NCBI GenBank assembly: GCA_000753945.1
Contig: JQOA01000093.1
Span: 1,193-7,432, forward strand
Length of the DNA: 6,240 nucleotides
Direction: 5' to 3'
From: Smithella sp. D17
GTDB lineage: Bacteria; Desulfobacterota; Syntrophia; Syntrophales; Smithellaceae
Below are positions 1 to 5,042 of the stretch, one piece after another (the stretch's first letter is position 1; each line of letters opens with the position of its first letter). Under the pieces are notes generated by a model that worked only from the letters and a program-made list of their open reading frames with translations, had not been told where the DNA came from and made no database searches. The position numbers and the translations under genes are program-made.

Positions 1-102
1 GAATTTATAAAAGTTTGTGGCGGTTGTCGAGCACGGGCGTATGAGGCGACGGGGGATTATTTAGCTGAAGAACCGTTATGTTTATATGAACCCAAAAAGT
101 AA
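1..102 (+). CDS. Radical-SAM haem-biosynthesis protein, C-terminal end only (AhbC/AhbD/NirJ type)
   Basis: Only the last 33 codons are present; the gene starts outside the window and stops at TAA 100-102. The peptide contains VCGGCRARAYEATGDYLAEE followed by PLCLYEP. This is the cysteine-rich C-terminus (SPASM/twitch-like auxiliary Fe-S cluster region) typical of radical-SAM enzymes of the siroheme-to-haem pathway: AhbC (didecarboxysiroheme to Fe-coproporphyrin III), AhbD (Fe-coproporphyrin III to haem b) or the related NirJ. Cysteines 6, 9 and 27 of the fragment are the visible cluster ligands. The siroheme decarboxylase gene that follows on the same strand supports this assignment. AhbC, AhbD and NirJ cannot be told apart from the fragment, so no symbol is given. 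The enzyme would act in the cytoplasm under anaerobic conditions. Confidence 0.8.
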   Translation, partial: EFIKVCGGCRARAYEATGDYLAEEPLCLYEPKK

Positions 103-116
103 AGTTCATTTATTTT

Positions 117-143
117 GTCATACCGGCGCAGGCCGGTATCCAG
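117..143 (+). repeat. Left REP-like palindrome of the GIY-YIG unit (compact form)
   Basis: The 27-base repeat runs from GTCATACCGG to GGTATCCAG. Positions 120-127 (ATACCGGC) pair perfectly with 132-139 (GCCGGTAT) around a four-base GCAG loop. It shares both ends with the repeat at 442-509 in inverted orientation, and the core CCGGCGCAGGCCGG with the hairpin at 1012-1029. Its last bases run into the Shine-Dalgarno region of the nuclease gene. No U tract follows, so it does not look like an intrinsic terminator. Confidence 0.8.
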
Positions 144-147
144 GAAA

Positions 148-441
148 ATGGCAATAAAACAACCTGCTGTATATATCTTGGCAAGTAAGAAAAATGGTAC
201 TCTTTATACGGGAGTTACTTCCGATCTGGTTAAAAGAATATGGGAACATAAGAACGACCTGATTAAAGGATTTACGAAACGATACAAAGTTCATAATCTT
301 GTCTGGTACGAACTGCATGATAATATGGACGCTGCTATTGAGCGAGAAAAGAATATGAAAGAATGGAAAAGAGCTTGGAAGGTCAGGTTATTTGAAAAAG
401 ATAATCCTAATGGGAATGATTTATATGATTCAATTATATAA
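148..441 (+). CDS. Small GIY-YIG superfamily nuclease, 97 residues
   Basis: This is a single-domain GIY-YIG protein of the small stand-alone type (UPF0213/YhbQ-like length). The first signature strand is VYIL (Y9) and the second is LYTG (Y20, G22). They are followed by the expected catalytic arginine R30 in LVKRIWEHK, H34, and the metal-binding glutamate E65 in AAIEREKNMKEWKR. All expected active-site positions are therefore present and a nuclease fold with activity is plausible. Family members cut DNA with one metal ion, but the substrates of these mini-proteins are generally unknown. ATG 148 is chosen because the peptide MAIKQPAVYIL begins just before the fold; a longer frame from TTG 115 would only translate the repeat. 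The ribosome site AGGAAA (142-147) is very close to the start and partly made of repeat sequence. The gene sits between inverted repeats and interrupts a haem operon, so it is probably an accessory gene, not a haem gene. Confidence 0.85.
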   Translation: MAIKQPAVYILASKKNGTLYTGVTSDLVKRIWEHKNDLIKGFTKRYKVHNLVWYELHDNMDAAIEREKNMKEWKRAWKVRLFEKDNPNGNDLYDSII

Positions 442-509
442 CTGGATACCCCGGCATTCGCCGGGCTTGGGGCCGGAGTGAAATCCCGCGTATGCGGGAC
501 CGGTATGAC
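442..509 (-). repeat. Right REP-like palindromic repeat of the GIY-YIG unit (long form)
   Basis: The 68-base repeat begins one base after the nuclease stop codon. Read on the minus strand it starts GTCATACCGG and ends GGTATCCAG, exactly like the compact copy at 117-143, but with a longer middle. It contains two further perfect hairpins: 450-455 CCCGGC with 460-465 GCCGGG (loop ATTC), and 485-489 CCCGC with 494-498 GCGGG. It ends ten bases before the start codon of the decarboxylase gene. It may be two nested or fused repeat units. It lacks a U tract and so is not a standard terminator, although it could slow transcription or protect mRNA ends. Confidence 0.75.
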
Positions 510-519
510 GAAGTAAATT

Positions 520-966
520 ATGGACGAGATAGATAAAAAAATACTAAACATTCTGCAGAAGGAATTTCCGCTGGAGGAGCGGCCATATTTAATTGTTGGC
601 GAGCGGTGCGGCATCAGCGAGGATGAAACGATCAGCCGTGTCCTGAAAATGAAAGAAGAAGGAATCATCCGCCGGATCGGCGCTGTGTTTGACGGCGCGA
701 AGCTCGGACGTGTCAGCACTCTTTGCGCTGCGCGTGTTCCTGAAGAAAAGATGGATAGCTTTGTTGCAGTCGTGAATGCCGATAAAAATGTCACGCATAA
801 TTACCGGCGTGATAATGAATACAACATCTGGTTCACCGTCAGCGCCGCAGATGCTAAGGAGTTAGAAATATTTCTAAAAGAAGTAAAAGAAAAAACCGGA
901 GTCACGGATATTCTGGATATGCGGGCGGTAAGGACGTTTAAAGTAAATGCCTCCTTTGATTTATAA
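520..966 (+). CDS. Siroheme decarboxylase subunit, Lrp/AsnC fold (AhbA/AhbB type)
   Basis: This 148-residue protein has the two-part Lrp/AsnC layout. A winged-helix domain spans about residues 3-54 (IDKKILNILQKEFPLEERPY, then the recognition-helix region and IIRRIGAVFD). A ligand-binding-like domain follows at about 60-146. The signature VTHNYRRDNEYNIWFT (residues 91-106) is typical of the AhbA/AhbB and NirDLGH siroheme decarboxylases, not of amino-acid-responsive regulators. These enzymes remove the two acetate carboxyls at C12 and C18 of siroheme, giving 12,18-didecarboxysiroheme. AhbA and AhbB normally work as a pair; only one subunit gene is seen here, so the partner must lie elsewhere or upstream. 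The Shine-Dalgarno match is weak (GAAG, 510-513) and touches the border of the inserted GIY-YIG unit. The preceding radical-SAM gene supports the pathway. Which of the two subunits this is cannot be decided here. Confidence 0.85.
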   Translation: MDEIDKKILNILQKEFPLEERPYLIVGERCGISEDETISRVLKMKEEGIIRRIGAVFDGAKLGRVSTLCAARVPEEKMDSFVAVVNADKNVTHNYRRDNEYNIWFTVSAADAKELEIFLKEVKEKTGVTDILDMRAVRTFKVNASFDL

Positions 967-1011
967 GTTGCTGGCCCGTCTTTGATTGCCTACCTTTGTT
1001 GGCACAGCCTG

Positions 1012-1029
1012 CCCCGGCGCAGGCCGGGG
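1012..1029 (+). repeat. GC-rich hairpin sharing the core of the GIY-YIG flanking repeat
   Basis: Positions 1012-1018 (CCCCGGC) pair perfectly with 1023-1029 (GCCGGGG) around the loop GCAG. The 14-base core CCGGCGCAGGCCGG is identical to that of the left repeat at 117-143, including the loop, but the flanks are different. There is no U tract after it, so a role as intrinsic terminator for the decarboxylase gene is not supported, though the stem could still act as an mRNA 3' end barrier. Confidence 0.7.
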
Positions 1030-1041
1030 TCGGCGTCCTCA

Positions 1042-1059
1042 ACGTATTTTAATATACGT
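1042..1059 (+). repeat. AT-rich inverted repeat ACGTAT...ATACGT
   Basis: Positions 1042-1047 (ACGTAT) pair with 1054-1059 (ATACGT) around a six-base loop. A related palindrome ATACGTAT lies at 1099-1106. These sit inside the repeat-like spacer, flanked by GGCGTCCTC and TCCGGCGCC. It is likely a part of a larger extragenic repeat and not an operator of its own. Confidence 0.4.
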
Positions 1060-1163
1060 CTCCGGCGCCTCCTCCTTGCCGCCGCGGTATGCTTACAAAT
1101 ACGTATCAGCAAGTAAAATGTGGCTGAAAATCGTAATTATCCTTTGAATAGGAATCATAATTT

Positions 1164-3821
1164 ATGACCGAAAAAAATAGAACACCGCTAGTGGCTTTGG
1201 TTGACGGCAGTAATTATATCTACCGCGCCTTCTACGGGCTGCCTCTTTTGACGAATTCCAAAGGTTTTCCCACCAACGCTATTTACGGCTTTACCAACAT
1301 GCTGCTGAAACTCAAGCGTGATCTTAAGCCGGACTACATCGTGGTGACATTTGATCTGAAGGGGCCGACAACACGTCACGGAGAATTTGAAGACTACAAG
1401 GCGACGCGCAAACCAATGCCGGACGATCTTATTCCTCAGATTCCGTTTATCAAGGATGTCGTTCGTGGATTTTCCATTTGCGTCCTGGAAAAACAGGGAA
1501 TCGAAGCTGACGATCTGATCGGAACGCTTACTGTTCTGGCGAATAAAAAAGGCTGGCGAACAGCTATTATTTCCGGTGACAAGGATTTGATGCAGTTGGT
1601 TGGTGAAAACGTCACCATGATCGATACAATGAAAGATAAAACCTATGATGTAGCGGCGGTGAAAGAAAAATTCGGTGTCGGGCCCGACAAGGTGGTGGAG
1701 ATTCTGGGATTGATGGGCGATACATCCGACAACATTCCGGGGGTTCCCGGCATCGGTCCCAAAACGGCGCAAAGGCTGATTGAGGAATATGGATCTGTGG
1801 AAGAGGTTATAAAGAATTCGGAGAATTTGAGAAACGTTAAACTGCGCGAAAGCTTTCGTCAGTACGCCGAGCAGGCAAGACTCAGCCGTCAGCTCGCCAA
1901 TATCAGAAAAGACGTCGAAATCGATTTCGATATTCAGGATGCGGCAGTCAGAGAACCGGATAAGGAAGTTCTTTCGAAGCTTTTCAGTGAATTTGAATTT
2001 TCCTCACTGCTGCAGGAAATTAGACAGGATAAGGCAAAACCGGCCAAAGAGTACAAACAAATCTTAGATAGAAAATCACTCGATGAACTTGTCTCCCATT
2101 TGAAAAAAAGCCATGAAATTTCACTGGAAGTAATTTTTGAAAAAAATCCTCCGGCAGATTTAGTCGGTATTGCTCTTAGCGAAGGCAAAGATGCTTTTTA
2201 CATTCCGATTGGTCATACAAACGTTTTAGAGCAGTTGCCGGCAAAAGAAGTATTCTCCGCTCTTGCTCCTGTCCTGAGCAGTCCCGGAATAAAAAAATAT
2301 GTTTATGATTGGAAAACAACACTTGTTTCTCTGGATGGTTTTGAAGTTCACTCAGGCGAAGATATGCTGCTGGCTGCTTATCTGCTTAATCCGGCTAAAA
2401 ATTCCTATAATCTCGATGAAGTTGTCTGGGAATATCTCCATGAGCGAATTCCCGCGCCCAACGATGTTGCCGGAGGCAAAGGAAAAACTTATCCCCTGGC
2501 TTTAGTGCCGCTCGATAAGATGACCGGTTACGCAGGACAGCGTGCCGATGCCCTTCATGAACTTGCTCCGGTGATCACCGCGCAGTTAAAGAAAATAGAT
2601 GCCATTGAGCTCTACCGCAAAGTTGAGATGCCGCTTCTGCACGTTCTTTCTGAAATGGAGAAGAAAGGCGTGCTGGTGGATACTGCTCTTCTGCAACAGA
2701 TGTCGGCGGATCTTACGAAATTGCTCTCTATATCCGAAGAAAAGATTCACCGCCTCGCCGGTGAAAAATTCAATATCAATTCGCCCAAACAGTTGCAGAA
2801 TATTTTATTTGAAAAACTAAAATTACCCTCTGGAAAAAAAACAAAAGAGGGTTATTCCACGGATGTGGATGTGCTTACTGATCTTGCCCGCAGTCATGAA
2901 CTTCCGGCAGAGATTCTGGTTTACCGCTCACTGACCAAGCTCAAGTCAACTTACGTGGACGCTCTGCCCGCTTTGATCAATCCCAAGACCGGCAGAATTC
3001 ATACATCCTATAACCAGACAGTCACGGCAACAGGCAGACTCTCGAGCAGTAATCCCAACTTGCAGAACATTCCTATCCGGACGCTGGAAGGCAAAAGAAT
3101 CCGTCAGGCTTTCATCGCCGATCCGGATTGTTTCTTGATTTCCGCCGACTATTCGCAAATAGAGCTTAGGGTACTGGCACATTTATCGGAAGACAAAGCG
3201 CTCATTGACGCCTTTGCCTCTGACGAGGATATTCACACACGCACGGCGTCGGATATTTTCGGAGTTTTTCCGCAGATGGTTAATGCCGATATGCGCCGCC
3301 AGGCCAAAGTCATCAACTTCGGCATTCTTTACGGAATGAGCGCCTTCGGTCTGGCTAAAGAACTGGGCGTTTCCATGAAAATCGCGCAGGAATATATTGA
3401 AGGATATTTTCAACGCTATAAAAAAGTGCGCATCTATCTGGATGGTATTTTGGAGGGGGCGCGGCGGGACGGTTTTGTCTGCACACTGCTCAATCGCCGC
3501 CGCTACTTGCCGGAACTGAAAAACAAGATTCCTTCCGTGCGCCAGTTTGCCGAACGCATGGCGATCAATACTCCCATTCAGGGCAGCGCCGCTGATCTGA
3601 TTAAAGTGGCGATGGTGAATATTGCCAACTTGCTTTTGAAGCAAAAGCTTTCTGCCCGGCTGATTATGCAGGTGCATGATGAACTGGTTGTCGAAGCGCC
3701 CGTGAAGGAAAAAGAAGAAGTCATGGCGCTGGTCAAAAAAGAAATGGAAGAAGTTATAAAACTTAAGGTTCCGCTCAAGGTGGAAATAGCATCAGGAAAA
3801 AATTGGGACGAAGCCCACTAA
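1164..3821 (+). CDS. polA: DNA polymerase I with degenerate proofreading domain
   Basis: The 885-residue protein has the full three-domain layout. The 5'-3' exonuclease/flap nuclease domain (about 10-290) keeps all nine acidic metal ligands: D14, D64, E114, D116, D117, D139, D141, D186 and D189, with a helix-hairpin-helix region GVPGIGPKTAQ near 193-203. The middle 3'-5' exonuclease-like domain (about 300-480) retains the fold but not the catalytic acids. The polymerase domain (about 485-885) has the TGRLSSSNPNLQNIP motif, motif A DYSQIELR (D662), motif B RRQAKVINFGILYG (R711, K715, F719, Y723) and motif C QVHDE (H838, D839). Pol I fills gaps and removes RNA primers during lagging-strand maturation and excision repair. 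ATG 1164 is preceded by AGGAA (1150-1154) nine bases upstream and starts the expected N-terminus. It appears to be transcribed alone, with repeat-filled DNA before it and a long gap after it. Confidence 0.97.
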   Translation: MTEKNRTPLVALVDGSNYIYRAFYGLPLLTNSKGFPTNAIYGFTNMLLKLKRDLKPDYIVVTFDLKGPTTRHGEFEDYKATRKPMPDDLIPQIPFIKDVVRGFSICVLEKQGIEADDLIGTLTVLANKKGWRTAIISGDKDLMQLVGENVTMIDTMKDKTYDVAAVKEKFGVGPDKVVEILGLMGDTSDNIPGVPGIGPKTAQRLIEEYGSVEEVIKNSENLRNVKLRESFRQYAEQARLSRQLANIRKDVEIDFDIQDAAVREPDKEVLSKLFSEFEFSSLLQEIRQDKAKPAKEYKQILDRKSLDELVSHLKKSHEISLEVIFEKNPPADLVGIALSEGKDAFYIPIGHTNVLEQLPAKEVFSALAPVLSSPGIKKYVYDWKTTLVSLDGFEVHSGEDMLLAAYLLNPAKNSYNLDEVVWEYLHERIPAPNDVAGGKGKTYPLALVPLDKMTGYAGQRADALHELAPVITAQLKKIDAIELYRKVEMPLLHVLSEMEKKGVLVDTALLQQMSADLTKLLSISEEKIHRLAGEKFNINSPKQLQNILFEKLKLPSGKKTKEGYSTDVDVLTDLARSHELPAEILVYRSLTKLKSTYVDALPALINPKTGRIHTSYNQTVTATGRLSSSNPNLQNIPIRTLEGKRIRQAFIADPDCFLISADYSQIELRVLAHLSEDKALIDAFASDEDIHTRTASDIFGVFPQMVNADMRRQAKVINFGILYGMSAFGLAKELGVSMKIAQEYIEGYFQRYKKVRIYLDGILEGARRDGFVCTLLNRRRYLPELKNKIPSVRQFAERMAINTPIQGSAADLIKVAMVNIANLLLKQKLSARLIMQVHDELVVEAPVKEKEEVMALVKKEMEEVIKLKVPLKVEIASGKNWDEAH

Positions 3822-4168
3822 AAAATAGGTTCAATGAACATGACTAAAGTATCAAACGAACCTCGGCGAATGCTGGGCACAAAGGCAAAACGATGTAATG
3901 GGGGTGGGATTATGTTTGCTTTTAAGACATCTAAATTATAGGAAAAAGCGAAGTTCGCATATTAATCGGTGGGCTTGCTGAGTCTCTACGCCAGATCACG
4001 AATTTATGCACCCCCTTGCATATATCAAATTTTACGGCAGCAAAAAAAGAATATGAAAGTATGTACTCTAGAGGATACGATTCCCGTTCCAGAGATCAAT
4101 ATTAATTAACTGTTATTCTACACTCTGTAATCCTCAGTTTTGAAAATAGCTGAACTCCAGGTCAACAT
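3822..4168. other. 347-bp AT-rich gap after polA, no gene recognised
   Basis: No reading frame here has both length and a recognisable product. The longest ATG frame with a nearby purine-rich leader is an 18-codon one at 4053-4109, which I do not believe in. Visible structure: inverted arms AGGTTC (3827-3832) and GAACCT (3858-3863) just after polA without a U tract; arms GCTTTT (3918-3923) and AAAAGC (3944-3949); and a GC-rich pair GGGGGTG (3900-3906) and CACCCCC (4009-4015) about 100 bases apart. These could be parts of a structured RNA or chance matches. No clear terminator for polA was found. Confidence 0.4.
4102..4130 (+). promoter_or_regulatory. Weak sigma70-like promoter candidate for the membrane-protein gene
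   Basis: A -10-like TGTAAT (4125-4130, five of six consensus bases) lies 17 bases after a poor -35-like TTAATT (4102-4107). The distance to the following gene start is about 40 bases. In AT-rich DNA such a match is easily found by chance. Confidence 0.22.
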
Positions 4169-4963
4169 GTGGTAGAAATCACCATCATGCAGAATAACAA
4201 TTCATTAAAAAAGGTTCTAAATCCTGCTTATTTGATGCGGGCGCTTTTGTTTTTAATAGCATGTTATATAATTTTTGGGGTTGTCACGCATTTTTCCTGG
4301 TGGCTTTTAATTGAGAAGGCTGACATTAAAATCACGAGTCTTGATCCCCAATACTGGCCTGAATATATAATTGTTTTTGTTTTATTCTTTTTGCCACTGC
4401 TCTATCTTTTTTGCAGTTTCGTGGCAAAAAAAATTTTACCCATCCACTTTCCGAAACTGGTGCTTTATATGGGATGCACTTTTTTCGGCGCCATGTGGTT
4501 TGAAATTATTCTTGACACTCTTTTTGTAAAATTTATGGGGGAACCTGGCTGGCTTTATAAAGTGTGGCCGATCCATCAGGGATACACCTCCGGCGTAGGC
4601 ATGTTTATGTGGCCTCTATACGGCTTTTTTGTTTATTGCATGAATAGCGCCATTGAAACAAATCCCCGGTTGGTTAATATCAACAATGGCGCGGCAAAAA
4701 CTTATTTGTATGCGCTCGACGCAATGGCGCTTGAAATCCTGACTAATATATTTTCAATATTATTGTATAGTACTTACCTGTTCTATTATCTTCCCGATGA
4801 TTTGCTTCACTTTACAACGATACAGATTTTTATTCCTTATCTGTCTGCCTGCGGTTTGGGAGCCGCACTCTCGTTGTTTCTTGAGCGTTTAAAAAAAAAT
4901 CATTTCATCATCGGACTTTCTTTTTATCTGGCGGGCGTAGTAAGTTTGTGCTGGCTTGCTTAG
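4169..4963 (+). CDS. Uncharacterised integral membrane protein, about seven helices
   Basis: I do not recognise a family for this 264-residue protein. Hydrophobic segments lie at about residues 22-46, 65-87, 96-121, 139-160, 178-207, 213-238 and 244-262, suggesting seven membrane helices and no signal peptide. Polar or aromatic features that may matter are WWLLIEK (44-50), WFEIILD (110-116), GEPGWLYKVWP (124-134) and MWPLYGF (147-153). The acidic residues E112 and D116 lie inside a hydrophobic stretch. The GTG at 4169 has a fair ribosome site (AGG, 4159-4161). ATG 4187 would give a protein six residues shorter with no visible Shine-Dalgarno, so the start is uncertain. The gene is AT-richer than polA and ends in a strong terminator whose loop contains its stop codon. 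The arrangement of WFEI, WP and YGF faintly recalls the putative ABC-transporter type IV (PF06541) pattern, but that resemblance is too weak to name it. Confidence 0.75.
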   Translation: MVEITIMQNNNSLKKVLNPAYLMRALLFLIACYIIFGVVTHFSWWLLIEKADIKITSLDPQYWPEYIIVFVLFFLPLLYLFCSFVAKKILPIHFPKLVLYMGCTFFGAMWFEIILDTLFVKFMGEPGWLYKVWPIHQGYTSGVGMFMWPLYGFFVYCMNSAIETNPRLVNINNGAAKTYLYALDAMALEILTNIFSILLYSTYLFYYLPDDLLHFTTIQIFIPYLSACGLGAALSLFLERLKKNHFIIGLSFYLAGVVSLCWLA

Positions 4964-4981
4964 AACAGCAAGCCAGCTTTT
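4950..4981 (+). terminator. Intrinsic terminator overlapping the stop codon of the membrane-protein gene
   Basis: A perfect 11-bp stem is formed by GCTGGCTTGCT (4950-4960) and AGCAAGCCAGC (4967-4977), with a six-base loop TAGAAC that begins with the stop codon TAG (4961-4963). Four T residues follow directly (4978-4981), then CC and more T. This fits a rho-independent terminator acting on the plus strand and separates this gene from the convergent minus-strand gene. Confidence 0.85.
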
Positions 4982-5042
4982 CCTTTAACGTAAAAGCGCA
5001 AACTTTTAAGAATACGTCTCCTGTAAAAGTGATTCTAACCTT

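Larger units (their letters stand above)
117..509 (+). mobile_element. Putative GIY-YIG mini-element bounded by palindromic repeats, inserted in haem operon
   Basis: A 393-bp unit consists of a left palindromic repeat (117-143), a GIY-YIG nuclease gene (148-441) and a right palindromic repeat (442-509). The outer ends are inverted copies, GTCATACCGG at 117-126 against CCGGTATGAC at 500-509. The inner ends are also inverted copies, GGTATCCAG at 135-143 against CTGGATACC at 442-450. The gene therefore lies between two inverted copies of one repeat family with almost no spare sequence. Without the unit, the stop of the radical-SAM gene and the start of the decarboxylase gene would be about 24 bp apart. 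I see no clear target-site duplication in the flanks and no transposase. That it is mobile, and that the nuclease drives mobility, is inference. The alternative is a static gene in a region colonised by REP-like repeats. Confidence 0.45.
967..1163. other. Repeat-rich spacer upstream of polA
   Basis: This 197-bp stretch has no convincing coding frame. Its left part (about 1005-1090) is GC-rich and packed with palindromes and GGCG/CGCC motifs; its right part (about 1091-1163) is AT-rich and should hold the polA promoter. No good -35/-10 pair stands out. The recurring six-mer ACGTAT/ATACGT occurs at 1042-1047, 1054-1059 and within the palindrome ATACGTAT at 1099-1106. The composition suggests an intergenic repeat module; a genome-wide comparison would be needed to define its ends. 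Confidence 0.5.

Noticed and set aside
115..147. Longer N-terminus for the GIY-YIG protein starting at TTG 115
   Set aside because: It would translate the palindromic repeat; the family fold begins right after ATG 148, which has a purine-rich site directly before it.
520..966. Lrp/AsnC transcription regulator as the function of this gene
   Set aside because: The VTHNYRRDNEYNIWFT signature and the adjacent haem radical-SAM gene fit siroheme decarboxylase; the fold is shared with regulators.
117..1110. CRISPR array from the repeated palindromic motifs
   Set aside because: The copies vary in length and orientation, with a gene between two of them and no regular spacers.
1188..1772. Long minus-strand open frames inside polA
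   Set aside because: They are antisense shadows of a highly conserved gene and show no family-like sequence.
3827..3863. Inverted arms AGGTTC/GAACCT as a polA terminator
   Set aside because: The loop is 25 bases, the stem is only six pairs and no T tract follows.
3865..3960. Faint resemblance to a GEMM (cyclic-di-GMP) riboswitch, from the phrase GGGCACAAAGGCAAAAC
   Set aside because: The second conserved block (GACGCAAAGCC-like) and the expected stems are not present; the similarity is limited to one short purine-rich stretch.
4053..4109. 18-codon open frame beginning MKVCTLEDTIPVPEI
   Set aside because: Too short, weak ribosome site and no recognised relative; compatible with chance in AT-rich DNA.
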